Made by a program: the position numbers and the translations under genes
Shown here: piece by piece, positions 51,934-63,180 of the stretch
How positions within the stretch are numbered: position 1 is the first letter of the stretch
Layout of the letters: every line of letters starts with the position of its first letter
Source: Zoroaster sp. YZ-2022
Lineage: Eukaryota > Echinodermata > Asteroidea > Forcipulatida > Zoroasteridae
Assembly: GCA_029582265.1 (NCBI GenBank)
Contig: CM055816.1
Location: 93,855,588 to 93,919,587, forward strand
Direction of reading: 5' to 3'
DNA length: 64,000 nucleotides
The notes under the pieces: model-generated
Database searches by the model: none
Told to the model about the DNA's origin: nothing
What the model saw: the letters and a program-made list of their open reading frames with translations, nothing else

Positions 51934-52954
51934 AGGCACCTGGCACTGGTATTTTGTCCAAATGCAGCTTTTGTCATAAATATATACATTTTTATGAGTG
52001 GAATGTGAATAAACAAGTAACTAAGGTTACAGAAATAGTGGTTTTATTGTATTTACGACTTTAGAATAGGCCCCCCCCTTTACATTGACACATGGTGGCG
52101 CTGTTCGTGACGTCATTCGAGGCGGGGATATTTGAAGAGAAAATGTGTAGTCTGGCCCCATACATTACGTCTGGGTACCTGATCGGTATAGGTGCAGCAA
52201 TGCCGCTAGTGCTACGAAAACGGTACCTACACTGACTAGTAAAAGTAGTATAACGTTACATGTACATGTATAAAGAGAACACAACATGCACTTCAGTTCA
52301 AACTTACCCGGATTTTTTCACGTTTGGCAAATGCTCCTGTAGGTTTGTCACGTCTTTCGGGTTGCTTCTTAGATTTCCCACTAACTGGGAATATGGTTGG
52401 GATGGCGTCATGTTTCAGAATTACTTTTTTTGTCATGTCAAATGTGTGGTACATCCTGGATTCGAAACACGACGGCTCGAAGTGGTCACTGCATAGCGCT
52501 GAAAACGACGTCGGACCGGACCACTTTGCCCTCGTTATCCTGACTTTCGCTGCCCATAACCGCCTATATTTGGGATCAGCTGGAAACAGATGCAGGCTGA
52601 CCCCATCTTTAGTTGTTTTGTTGCATCCAGCAGCAATACACCTGGTCGGCATTGCTGGGAAAATGCCGGAAAAATGCCTTTTTTTATAACAAACCAAACC
52701 ACACGGGTCACTACTTGCACGTGTGTAAACACAGGCAATTTTCGAGGGCGTCGAGGGGGGTCGATGTTCCATCAGCGGCGAATCCTTCCTCGAATGACGT
52801 CACAAAAAGGGATGGGCGGAGTCACCCTCCAAACAACTTCATATTTTTTTTAGACATATAAATCCTGACAAATAATCACTCAAACAATTTGTTTATTGTT
52901 AATACACATATACTTTATTGTTTAAATCAATAAAAAACCTATTTCCAGGTGCCT
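51934..52954. mobile_element. Short Kolobok-like element keeping only a THAP exon
   Basis: TTAA at 51930-51933 and 52955-52958. Ends AGGCACCTGG...and its inverse CCAGGTGCCT, with further inverted similarity inward. At 1021 bp it carries one minus-strand THAP exon and no nuclease exons. The 52.1-kb and 52.8-kb subterminal zones share GTGACGTCATTCGAGG-type sequence in inverted orientation. Confidence 0.75.
52300..52652 (-). CDS. THAP-domain exon, solo
   Basis: From ATG at 52652 (MPTRCIAAGCNKTTKDGVSL) the frame encodes a complete THAP domain of about 90 residues: CIAAGC, the invariant Trp in RRLWAAK, CSDHFEPSCF, and DAIPTIFP (the AVPTIF-like box). It then has a basic tail (KKQPERRDK). Exon 1 of the intact Kolobok transposase (37934-38263) has the same layout, including a splice donor just after REK-R; here the donor is at 52308|GTAAGT. 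No downstream transposase exon exists before the element's end, so read-through to a TGA at 52293 would give a DNA-binding-only protein. It may act as a competitor of full-length transposase at the inverted repeats; that is inference. An upstream in-frame ATG at 52772 is less likely. Confidence 0.7.
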
Positions 52955-53044
52955 TTAAGGTTGGTTGAATGATGTAACTTGTAAATCATGAATCATCACT
53001 TCCGAGTTGTCAAGTCTCAATTTCCAGGGGTGAAATTTAATTAA

Positions 53045-53733
53045 TGGCCCTGTCACACTGTTGCGTATGAGAGAAACGTAAGAGTTGCGTATGAAAATTC
53101 ATAATATAATTTTCATACGCACAAAAAGCCCTTGAAAATACAGAATTGTGCGTATACTTACCGTATTGAACCTATGAGTAGCGTATGAGTAGCGTATGGC
53201 AAGCGTATTGACAGCGTATGGACAGCGAATGTCAGCAAATGTCAGCGTATGACCAGCATATGTCAGCGTATGAACAGCGTATGACCAGCGTATGGCCAGC
53301 GTTCTCTGCGTATGGCTAGCGTATGAGTAGCGTATGAACTGCGCATGCCCAGCGTACCGCCTATCCGCCTATCACGTGACAAAGTGCCTATATAATCGGC
53401 GGCCTTTCCACAACGTATGGCAACTTATGTCCAGCGTACTCGACCTATGAGTAACGTACCTATATCGTACCTCTAGCGTATTCAGCGTATGCCTAGCGTA
53501 TGCTTAGCGTATTAACCATACGTCCGCATACGCACAAAATTTTTAAGCATGCTTAAAAATTTATTTCTGCCTCAGCGTATGCCAGCGTATGCCAGCGTAT
53601 GCCACCGTGCTTGAAACGTATACAACCTATGCCTAACGTACCCCTAGCGTATGTCAGCGTATACCAGCGTATGAGTGATAATTTTCATACGCTGGCATAC
53701 GCTAGTACGATACGCAACAGTGTGACAGGGCCA
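53045..53733. mobile_element. Non-autonomous TIR element filled with GCGTATG repeats
   Basis: Starts TGGCCCTGTCACACTGTTGC and ends with its inverse; flanks are TTAA (53041-53044) and TTAC. The interior contains dozens of AGCGTATG/CAGCGTATG words plus inverted CATACGC blocks at both ends. No ORF longer than a few dozen codons. Confidence 0.7.
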
Positions 53734-53737
53734 TTAC

Positions 53738-54776
53738 CAATCTTGGCCTAGCTGATTTGAGACCCACAGACAGTCATTCATGTGCAGTCTATTGTTTGTC
53801 TTACAATATAGCCTTGCATGTTTTGGTTGCCAAACTTTGCAGTTACTCATTACTTGCTATAGACTGGCTAATATTGCAAAAACCTTAACTGTAATGTCTA
53901 ACCAATGCTTTCCAAATATTACACTATACTAACAGGTCTTATACAGATATCTCCAACAGTTTTATTGCAAGCCACTCTTGGTTTAAGTACACTATACACA
54001 CAAAATGTGTTTTTATTATTAAGGAAAGTCATTTTACTTCTCTAACCCAGACCAGCCAACCCTGGACATAACCTAAAATACCAACAACTGTTGTGCATAC
54101 AATGCATATAACAGTAGGGAAGTCAAGTGAAATATGAAGGTTTTGTTTTTTTCTTTTCAAAGATGTCCATCAATTTTAGTTGATTATTATTTTTCAAAAT
54201 ATGCCAAATAAACTTCACTTTATTTAATCACAAAAACCGATTGCCATGTTTGCAGTTTGTAGTATATAACTTATTGCTAGGTAGCTACATACATGTATGG
54301 GTGGAAAAAGGAAATAATCTACCTCTTTTAGTTATTGCTTATGGATGCATTTATTATGAGGTATTTAGATAATACTATTTAATGAAAATCAAGTAAATTT
54401 TTAAGTAATACTCTGATAAATTAGAACCTCCAGTTCTTTTCAGAACTAATTACTACTCAATTGAGATTCCAGATGGTGTCACCGCAATTAGTCTTACTTA
54501 GATAGAATAAAGTAATTTAAACATAATTATTGACTACCTCCTCAATAGAGAAATTTAAAAGTTCTTATTTTAGTTTTGAAGTGGGTTACATGTATTAGAA
54601 AAGTTTTAACGAAACCATTCAACTTTCCATTGGTAACAATTACTTACATGTATTAATAAATAAAATGCCATTATTTATCAACACTAAGACTACTTCAGCA
54701 AGGAGTGACATCGCTATGAAAATACATGCACAGCCATGCGTGAATAGTCTGTATTGCCCACACAGTGAGTCTACAT
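53738..54776. other. AT-rich spacer
   Basis: Contains a partial copy of the repeat described at 57048-57163 (here 54427-54500). No gene recognised. Confidence 0.4.
54427..54500 (+). repeat. Dispersed repeat, partial copy A
   Basis: CCTCCAGTTCTTTTCAGAAC then AATTACTACTCAATTGAGA and GTGTCACCGCAATTAGTCTT; lacks the GAAACGTCGAG part present in copies B, C and D. Confidence 0.75.
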
Positions 54777-54784
54777 AGCAATAC

Positions 54785-56469
54785 TAGGCCTGGGCGAATA
54801 GTAAAAATTTACTATTCGATTAATCGCACGCAACTTTTTGCGAATAATCGACTATTCGCGAATAGTTGGCCATTTTTCCCGCGGTTTATAAAAGTACTAA
54901 AACATTAAAAACAATTGCTTTGATAGTAATTTCTGGCCTATTTGTAACATTCAGACAATAAACAAACACATACATTAAGCTCTTTCATGCCTGTTGTTTT
55001 TTCTTTATTTCTTGCAAAATTGTACTCGAAATAATACATTTTCGTAAGTGAAAATCCAATCGCCGTCGAGTTATTACTCTGGCAGCGTGGGAAACTTCCA
55101 GCACAAATTAGCATTAACAGTGCACATTGAGCACATGCTAAGTCACGCGCAGTTACGTTCATCCCATGTCAACAGAGGGAAGTCCACCTAAACCCCATAA
55201 AATGAACGCATTGAATAGATCTTGTTTATATTTAAGTCGCCGTTAAGAAATACCAATAAGTTGACGGTCACCCCTGTTATTTAAAATCGATTAGCCTAGT
55301 CCTATACACAAAATAAATAACCATGCAAGCAGTACGTGTTTATGCTCATGCACGGGCCACTTTTTAGACGTGTTCGTTGTTTACGTCCAAAGCTAGCTTC
55401 CGCAGTGTGCCCCGCACTATGCTTAAAAACCTTTGGTTCAGGCACGCACGTGGTGAGTGTACCCTGAACTGATTTTGTACGACGGCCTATGCGTTTTGTG
55501 ATTGACTTGTGCTCACCGCAAATTACGTTATCATTATTGGACAAACTTTTCTTGGGAACCAAATGGGGCGTGGCAAACAATTACATCATGCAATAAGTGG
55601 ATCGGTGGGATTTATCATTACTCATCAGTAGACCTAGATTACCTGCAAGTGCAAAGGCAATTACACCAGCAATGCGAAAGACAGTGACCAAAGACCATGC
55701 TTTTCGTAGTTAATATTTATGAAAATAAATTGACATTTTCAAACAAATCGATGTGTAATAAATAAACAACATGAAACATTAATCGCAGTTGTTTAATCAT
55801 TAATTCATCATCTCCAGCTTTTCTTCAAAAACAAAAAAGTTACATGATTTTGTAGTGTTCAAATTTAATTAGTAATTACCTTCAGTTTATGCTACTTTTA
55901 AGTTTATGCTACTTTTACAGTCGATGCAGTCACAGCCATCCAGGCTGCCCTGTCGGCTCCCTCAAAGGCACTACTCGTGAGTACTATTCGCGAATACTAC
56001 AATGCGTACAACTACCAGCAGTGCCTGGACAGAACAGTACAATTGGCAGCATTGCTCGCGAATAGTATTCGCGAATAGTTCACGAACAGTTCACGACCGC
56101 AATGTTTATGTTGTGTAAAGGCAATGCATTATTGCAGGTAACAGTCGCTGCAGTCACAGCCAGCCAGACTGACTTGTTGGCTTCCTGAAAGGCATTACTA
56201 GTTACAAACACTACAATGCTTACTACCATAACTAGACAAAACTGTAATTGCCAGCTTAATAGGATTACTCACAAATAGTGGTTGCGAATAGTTAGCAAAC
56301 ACTTCACGACCACAAGTTATGAATGGTTTGGAAGGCAATTGGTAATTATTCGCGAATAGTTGCCAGGTTTCGCGCCTGCGCGATTAATTGAATAATTCAA
56401 ATACCGCGAATACGAGTAGCAACAACTATTCACGAATATTCAAATAAACGAATTATTCGCACAGGCATA
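54785..56469. mobile_element. Non-autonomous hAT-like element
   Basis: The 8-bp target duplication AGCAATAC is at 54777-54784 and 56470-56477. Inverted ends are TAGGCCTGGGCGAATA and TATGCCTGTGCGAATA. Both ends and the interior (55980-56460) are crowded with CGAATAGT/TATTCGCGAATA palindromes, probable transposase-binding motifs. No transposase frame remains. Confidence 0.8.
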
Positions 56470-56779
56470 AGCAATACCATGCAATATGTGAATGATCTGT
56501 CTTTGGCACCCAAGCACAGTATCCTTCCCAGTGGATTTGAGAATCTTGGAGAAGCATGGCCATAAAAACTGCCTCATTTTTAAAGCAATAAATGTGCATG
56601 TGAATGTGGCTTTCGGAAGAGGACAGTTGGCAAAATTGGGACCAGATTGTTCCATTTTTCAGACAGGTGTACAACAACCAATACCAATACAAAAATATTA
56701 ACCAATTTGAATGGAAGCCTACAATATAAAAAAGGTACAATGATGGGCTTGGGACCAAGGTTTTTCTTTCATGCCTTAC

Positions 56780-57781
56780 TTTAAAAAAATTGTGGTTTGT
56801 ACCAATAATGCAGATCTGGCTTTAACATCTTTTAGCATCGTCTCGTACCAGTTTACTCTGATGTCAAAATGTGTATATAGAAAGCACAATACATACAGGA
56901 ATTGGCAGGTCAACTTATCATAATCGATAACTTTACTTACATTTATAGCTAACAATCCACAGGCCTGCTGCAAGGCCCTTGAAATATTTTAATGTTCGCT
57001 CACACACCAATTCTTCATCTATACAAAAAAATAAAGAAAAAGTTCTCCTGAGGACGATCACAGCATACTGATCGAAACGTCGAGTTGTACCCCCAGTTCT
57101 TTTCAGAACTAATTACTACTCAATTGAGATTCCACATGGTGTCACCGCAATTAGTCTTACTTATCATCCTCACCATGCAAAGCTACAAGTTTTACCTAAA
57201 AAGTTCTTCCTTAAACATAATACACACATGTAGTTCACATCATATCAAGTGTTCTCAGAACTGTTAAGAGCAGTTGTTTTTCATTTGTTTACACCTAAAA
57301 GCTGAAGACTTACAAGCTTTGAAATAAGGCAGTGTTAGAATGAAATTTGACACAGACAAGAAGTCAACAAAAGTTGATTGTGCAAAAGTTGAAAGCAGCT
57401 TGTCGATGCGTTGTTGAAGACCATTAACTAAAAAACAGAGTCATGGAAAGATTTTTTCTGCTGATAGACAAACTAATATTTCTTAGAACCATGCAGTGTG
57501 AATCCACTTGTCCTAGTTCATGGTACTGATGTGTATTGGTTCTGGCCACTTGCGGCCAAAGCAGACAGTGGGCGACAGGCAACAGGCAACAGTGGAAAAA
57601 TACCCATCGCTGCTATTCCGAAAAAGCACATTCTACAGAAACATGGAGGTCTGATAAAATTAGACTTGTAAAAGTTAGGAATTGGCACTGTACCTGTGTA
57701 CAAAATTATATGGGTGGTCCTATCATCTAGTTCTATTCCATAATGGTAGTTGTTTAATTGAGCGAAGTGCTTCACAGTTTC
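56780..57781 (-). CDS. Internal exons of an unrecognised host gene
   Basis: Exons 57781-57694 (TTCAG|GAAACT...TACACAG|GTACAG), 57427-57314 (TTTTTAG|TT...AAGCTT|GTAAGT) and 57018-56941 (GTATAG|AT...TAAAT|GTAAGT) join with matching phases. They read ETVKHFAQLNNYHYGIELDD, then NGLQQRIDKLLSTFAQSTFV and NFILTLPYFKAYEELVCERT, then LKYFKGLAAGLWIVSYK. A fourth exon from 56855 (LNWYETMLKDVKARSALLVQ) fits the phase if the AG of CAGAG is used. The predicted peptide is helical, moderately hydrophobic and without known motif. It may extend to the exon-like segments near 60.5 kb and 51.9 kb on the same strand. I do not recognise the family. Confidence 0.45.
57048..57163 (+). repeat. Dispersed repeat copy B with Penelope/hammerhead-like motif
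   Basis: CTGAGGACGATCACAGCATA then CTGATCGAAACGTCGAG, followed by CAGTTCTTTTCAGAAC and the GTGTCACCGCAATTAGTCTT end. CTGANGA-stem-GAAAC resembles the hammerhead ribozyme core of Penelope-like elements. Confidence 0.6.
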
Positions 57782-58274
57782 CTGAATTCAAAGTAACACA
57801 ACATCATAATCAATAAAATGCCAAAATGAAGCATGCATGCATCAACATATTTACTTTGAAAGGTTTTGCATTTTTCCATATTTTATACACAATATGACTC
57901 ACACGTTGCTGTCTGTTGATCCCAGACGGCACAGGTTTTTATTTTTTGTTATTGCTCATCACAGAGCAAAAAAACCTTTTAGAACAAATTTTTGGAGCAA
58001 ATATTTGTGACACTACATTTAATAATTAGGGAATAACATTTTTACAGATGAATACACAGCATGGTAATAACTGGCTATCTACTGTTTATATGGACCGAGC
58101 CAAAAGGTGAGGTACATTATTACATCAGCTAACCACAACCCCACGATAACCACACAGTAAAGAATGAGTCCTTGCACCTTTAACTACTTTTAACAAAATA
58201 ATTGTTAAATTGCCAAGATCTTGTGATTTTACTTTCATTGAAATGTTCAGACTTTTTTGTCAAAACCAACTTCC
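57782..58274. other. Spacer
   Basis: No repeat or exon supported. Confidence 0.4.
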
Positions 58275-59459
58275 TTAGTGGTACACTCCAAGCCCAAACT
58301 TGAACCTAAATATGTTGGTAGAAACACTGCAGCCATAAAAATTGAGCAAAATCATGAGATAGCTTTTGGGGAATTTGAGGCCTTGATGCAAGCAAACAGG
58401 GACCCTTCTACTACTGACCTTGTGCAGGTTGGTCTGACTTTGCTCAGGCCGTCTTGGCTCATTTGACCGTCTTGGCTCAGTTGACTGTCTTGGCTCAGTT
58501 GTCTGCATTGACTCAGTTGACCGTCTTGGCTCAGTTGACTGTCTTGGCTCAGTTGACTGTCTTGGCTCAGTTGTCTGCATTGGCTCAGTTGACCGTCTTG
58601 GCTCAGTTGGCTGACTTGGGCCAGTTGACTGACTTAGCTCAGTTGGATGACTTGGCTCAGTAAGCTGACTTGGCTCAGTTGTCTGCTCAGTTGACTGTCT
58701 TGGCTCAGTTGTCTGCTTTGGCTCAGTTGACCGTCTTGGCTCAGTTGACCGTCTTGGCTCAGTTGACCGTTTTGGCTCAGTTGACCGTCTTGGCCGAGTT
58801 GTCTGTTTTGGCTCAGTTGTCTGTTTTGGCTCAGTTGACCGTCTTGGCTCAGTTGTCTGTTTTGGCTCAGTTGTCTGTTTTGGCTCAGTTGTCTGCATTG
58901 GCTCAGTTGACCGTATTGGTTCAGTTGACTGTCTTGGCTCAGTTGACCGTCTTGGCTCAGTTGACCGTCTTGGCTCAGTTGGCTGACTTGGCTCAGTTGT
59001 CTGACTTGGCTCAGTTGACCGTCTTGGCTCAGTTGTCTGTTTTGGCTCAGTTGTCTGTTTTGGCTCAGTTGTCTGCATTGGCTCAGTTGACCGTATTGGT
59101 TCAGTTGACTGTCTTGGCTCAGTTGACCGTCTTGGCTCAGTTGACCGTCTTGGCTCAGTTGGCTGACTTGGCTCAGTTGTCTGTTTTGGCTCAGTAGGCT
59201 GACTTGGCTCATTTGTCTGCATTAGCTCAGTTGACTGTCTTGGCTCAGTTGTCTGCATTGGCTCAGTTGACCGTCTTGGCTCAGTTGGCCGACTTGGCTC
59301 AGTTGACTGTCTTGGCTCAGTTATCTGCATTGGTTCAGTTGTCTGCATTCGGTGAGATGACTGTCTTGGCTCAATTGTCTCGTTTGGCTCAATTGTCTGA
59401 TTTGGCAGGGTAGTGACTGGACCCAAATGGTTTTTGATTGTGTTCTGCGGAAATAACAC
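58275..59459 (-). CDS. Low-complexity ORF over 18-bp repeat array (TEPxxS repeats)
   Basis: A 394-residue frame with about 50 copies of a six-residue TEP(R/K/M)(Q/R)(S/T) motif from 59.4 to 58.45 kb. The N-terminal lead is MLFPQNTIKNHLGPVTTLP and the tail, outside the repeats, is about 60 residues. Translation of any other frame of this repeat is also open: plus-strand AQLTVLAQLS-type and minus-strand SQDGQLSQ-type frames run for 175-192 residues. Openness alone is therefore not evidence of a gene. If expressed, it would be a Thr/Glu/Pro-rich disordered or mucin-like protein. No signal peptide is evident at the start. A repeat by-product is the main alternative. Confidence 0.3.
   Translation of the reverse strand: MLFPQNTIKNHLGPVTTLPNQTIEPNETIEPRQSSHRMQTTEPMQITEPRQSTEPSRPTEPRRSTEPMQTTEPRQSTELMQTNEPSQPTEPKQTTEPSQPTEPRRSTEPRRSTEPRQSTEPIRSTEPMQTTEPKQTTEPKQTTEPRRSTEPSQTTEPSQPTEPRRSTEPRRSTEPRQSTEPIRSTEPMQTTEPKQTTEPKQTTEPRRSTEPKQTTEPKQTTRPRRSTEPKRSTEPRRSTEPRRSTEPKQTTEPRQSTEQTTEPSQLTEPSHPTELSQSTGPSQPTEPRRSTEPMQTTEPRQSTEPRQSTEPRRSTESMQTTEPRQSTEPRRSNEPRRPEQSQTNLHKVSSRRVPVCLHQGLKFPKSYLMILLNFYGCSVSTNIFRFKFGLGVYH
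58447..59405. repeat. 18-bp tandem array (TTGGCTCAGTTGACCGTC), about 53 copies
   Basis: Strict 18-bp period with a few variants (GACTGTC, TCTGCAT, TCTGTTT, GGCTGAC). A larger block is duplicated: the run from about 58.86-58.99 kb reappears at about 59.04-59.17 kb with the same order of variants, indicating segmental duplication within the array. Confidence 0.9.
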
Positions 59460-59490
59460 AAGTTTATGCTGATTTTTTTTTACACTGACT

Positions 59491-59697
59491 AATATATCGT
59501 AGTGTCAGTGCAACAACGTTGAATTTACATAGATTAAAAAATGTTTGTGCAATAACGTCGTATCCTAGCCATTGTTTTTGTGCATTCATCCGGGAACTTG
59601 TTACATAGGACTTTTTTTGTACTGACACAAACTGGTTTTGCACAAAAACGTCGTAACTCGGAGATACGACGTTGTTGCACTGACACGACCATATATT
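59491..59697. mobile_element. About 207-bp MITE
   Basis: AATATATCGTAGTGTCAGTG at the left and its inverse (with few changes) at the right; inner arms CAACAACGTTG/CGACGTTGTTG. No clear target duplication; a LINE fragment abuts its right end. Confidence 0.6.
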
Positions 59698-60300
59698 ATT
59701 CTTTTATCTACGCTTGGGTGGCAATCTCTAAGTGAAAGACGAGTTTATCACTTAACTACTTTAGTTTATAAGAGTTTAACATCCAAACTGCCTCCACAAC
59801 TGTGCAACTGTTTTCATTATGTTTCTAATACCCACTCATACAACACCAAGTCTGTTTCACAAGGTAATCTAGTTCCTCCTTTATCCAAATCTAATTCCGG
59901 AAAATGTAAATTTGCATCTTGTGGATTTTTTTGTTCAATGGCCTCCCTGTGACACTTAAACATCCTTTGCCTCCCATTCTAGCCAGTTTTAAGCGCCATT
60001 ACAAGAATCTGAAATTTTAATATATTATGGTACATGTAGACCTTGTTTCTGTTCTTTACTGTCTATGCAATAAAGTGTAAATTCTATGTGTTTTTTTAAA
60101 TATTTTTTAATTCATCTCTTCTGGCTGGCCCAGACCTATCATTCTTACTTGCCCATGAGGTTTAATGTAATGTAATGTTTTGATATTGCAATTTTCTATT
60201 TTTATACTATCAAATGTTTGTAATTGCTGGGCACCTTTGAAAAACAGTGTTCGACTGAAAGGTTTCCCCAGGATAAATAATTAATAAACAAACAAACAAA
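59698..60300 (+). mobile_element. 3' end of a LINE, second family
   Basis: The plus strand encodes LGWQSLSERRVYHLTTLVYK, LPPQLCNCFHYV and HSYNTKSVSQGNLVPPLSKS, a typical non-LTR C-terminal end. One frameshift occurs near 59930, after which the next frame continues to a stop near 60019. A 3' untranslated segment ends in a (CAAA)n-like tail at 60285-60306. It differs from the CR1/L2-like copies at 10.2 and 49.7 kb. Confidence 0.7.
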
Positions 60301-60317
60301 CAAACACCCCTACGTAC

Positions 60318-60537
60318 CTCCAATGTAATATGGGGACCAGCACTTGGGCACATTCTCTACGAACAAAGTGGGAACCAGTTAGGATCATGTACTGAATTCC
60401 AGGTCCGATTAAATTGATGGAAGCAAAATTTAGTATTTCTGATAGAAATATAAAATACACCTCCGAAAAACCCAAATACTTGTCCATCAAACCACACGCT
60501 TTGATGTGACACGCAAAACAAAGACTTGCACCGACAT
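60318..60537 (-). other. Candidate exon, unassigned
   Basis: Acceptor TTTGGTCCTTAG| at 60538 and donor ATTGGAG|GTACGT at 60318 bound 220 bp. One frame reads GASLCFACHIKACGLMDKYL and FVRRECAQVLVPILHW. Another frame is also open, so the coding frame is uncertain. No family recognised. Confidence 0.25.
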
Positions 60538-60539
60538 CT

Positions 60540-61036
60540 AAGGACCAAAACAAAATCACGAATATTATCTTCAATTGAAGGACCGAATCATATCGAAGTC
60601 GTCCCAAGCGCACAAACCAAGTTACCAAAAATTGCTCGAACAAAACATACACATTATCCATCCAGTGAATAAAATACCTTTTTATACAACAACTTTATTA
60701 TAAGGGGTTCCAAATTATTATATACGTCTCCATCACAATGGCTATAACTGTATGCCTGCAGCACTCGGTGTCTTCAAGATAGATGCGTGATTTCAGTAGT
60801 CCAATCATGTAAGGATATGTTGTGGGCTATAGACCAAATTGATTTTAAACACGAGCATTTAAAGACATGCTTAACAATAATAGCATTTACTTTATATGAT
60901 TACTTTTCCCATATTTAAATACATTAATCAGAGAAAAAAAGTGTGTGGCCCCGTGATAAAACGTCAATGGCAAAAGAACAATGTTTATGACTACCTACAA
61001 AGACGGGACATAAAAGCTGTGTGTCTGTGCCTTTAA
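60540..61036. other. Spacer
   Basis: AT-rich, nothing recognised. Confidence 0.4.
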
Positions 61037-61730
61037 CCTGCAATTACAAGACAAACAAACAGTATGCTTATATTACCTTCAATTACAAGACAAACAGTGT
61101 GCATGCCTAGTACCTACAATTACAAGACAAACAAACAGTGTGCATGCCTAGTACCTACAATTACAAGACAAACAAACAGTGTGCATGCCTAGTACCTACA
61201 ATTACAAGACAAACAAACAGTGTGCATGCCTAGTACCTACAATTACAAGACAAACAAACAGTGTGCATGCCTAGTACCTACAATTACAAGACAAACAAAC
61301 AGTGTGTACGCATAGTACCTACAATTACAAGACAAACAAACAGTGTGCATGCCTAGTACCTACAATTACAAGACAAACAAACAGTGTGCATGCCTAGTAC
61401 CTACAATTACAAGACAAACAAACAGTGTGTACGCATATTACCTACAATTACAAGACAAACAAACAGTGTGCATGCCTAGTACCTACAATTACAAGACAAA
61501 CAAACAGTAGTACGCTTATTACCGACAATTACAAGACAAACAAACAAATTGTTCGTTTATTACCTACAATTACAGGACAAACAAACAGTGTGTACGCATA
61601 TTACCTACAATTACAGGACAAACAAACAGCGTGTACGCTTATTACCTACAATTACCAGACACACAGTTTGTAGGCTACGCATATTACCTACAATAACAAG
61701 ACAAACAAATACCTACACTACCTACAATGT
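61037..61730. repeat. 41-bp minisatellite, about 16 copies
   Basis: The unit is ACCTACAATTACAAGACAAA followed by CAAACAGTGTGCATGCCTAGT. Central copies are nearly identical; later copies vary in the last 12 bases (GTGTACGCATATT, AGTACGCTTATT). Copies are contiguous without unique spacers. Confidence 0.9.
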
Positions 61731-63180
61731 TATGCCTTGTAGGGACCTTATAATATATCAAACAGTTTGTATGCTTGCTTCAGAACCCGGACAAACAAAC
61801 GAGCGGGATATGGTATGGCCCGGCGGGATCGATACAACATGGGAACGAGGTTGCGTGATCGTTGGCGGTTATGTATCGGGTAATTGTTGGTCACCATCGA
61901 CTAAGTTAACAACGATCACGAGGACGTCAGAGTATACTGATCAAAACGTCGAGTTGTACCACCAGTTCTTTTCAGAACTAATTACTACTCAATTGAGATT
62001 CCACATCGTGTCACCGCAATTAGTCTTACTTAACGATCACGTGTATGTACGGTACGGTACTGCTTAATATAAGTTAGAAAGGACGTGATCTTATCATCAA
62101 CCGTTACGGGCAGCAGGAGGCTTAATATAAATGACGATTGAGTTCTGCACGCCAGGTTTGATCTGTGCCTAGTAGGAGATAGCCTTACCATTGGTAATTA
62201 AAATGATCTCATTCTATTTCTATACATAGCCTATTATATTCTGACTGCGATTATGGAAGTTTCTCAGCCTTCTGTGTTGCTGAAACCACACAGAGCTATG
62301 GTAACGCATTATCTGGAAATCAGTTTGTTACAATTGTATAGTTAATAAATAATTATTTTGCATAGATTTAAGAACGTGCAAGTCTAAGTACTGACATTTT
62401 CTATAAAGGTTTTAGTATGGTATACCAACATTGATTCAGTAAATAAGTAAATAAATATCATTAACTAAATTTGAATTCATGGTTTTCCCCAAAATACGCT
62501 CCTTTGGCTAATTAATTCAACACTGGCATAGCATGTTACCTTTCCCATATTTGTCCATCAAGCTCAATGGTCATGTCATGCAGTGTTCTACCAAAACCAC
62601 TGAGATATGAGGATTATCCCAGATTGGTTGTGCTTGGAAGTTCTTAAAATATATTTAAATAAAATTAGTATATATCGATCCCTCGTTTATGTATTTAAAA
62701 ATTGAAGAAATTTCTTTTAAATAATAATTTATATTTAAACTACCAACTGAACATTGTCACGTTTGTCATATAGGTATACAGTACAGGTTTTTGGCAAATT
62801 GTGATATAATGTGTACATAACATGAACAGTACACTTTTCATCAAATTTTGTTCATTGTGTGATACACCCTTCTTTTTTTCAATGCTGTACTGCTGTAGGT
62901 GTATAGAGAGATTGATATAGAATGACAGACTTCCACGAAGCATCAAAACTGTACGTAGCGTTTTGGGCACTGGTGCTGTACGCTGATTTGTTACATTGTG
63001 GCCACATCCATTACTGGCAGTGTTGGAAACTTCTGATAGAGATCCGACATCTCCAACAAGAGTTGACGGAACAACGCCCTTTAAATCCATGTCATACTCC
63101 CTCCATGAGTATAGATACACCAGTGTGGTTACGAATGACTATGTGTAAATTAAATATATATAATATATTTAAGAACTTTA
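61731..63180. other. Spacer with one dispersed repeat
   Basis: Holds repeat copy C (61920-62032). Overlapping open frames on both strands near 62.9-63.1 kb lack domains. No gene supported. Confidence 0.4.
61920..62032 (+). repeat. Dispersed repeat copy C
   Basis: Same family as copy B: GAGGACGTCAGAGTATACTG, ATCAAAACGTCGAGTTGTAC, then the CAATTGAGATTCCACATCGT...TTAGTCTTACTTA end. Confidence 0.7.

Noticed and set aside
51435..52064. 209-codon plus-strand ORF
   Set aside because: It crosses the left boundary of the TTAA element and a short tandem repeat, has no domain, and lies opposite better exon candidates.
61037..61730. Regular 41-bp repeats resembling a CRISPR array
   Set aside because: Units are contiguous and the variable part is a mutated version of the same sequence; there are no unique spacers and no cas genes, and the DNA is eukaryotic.
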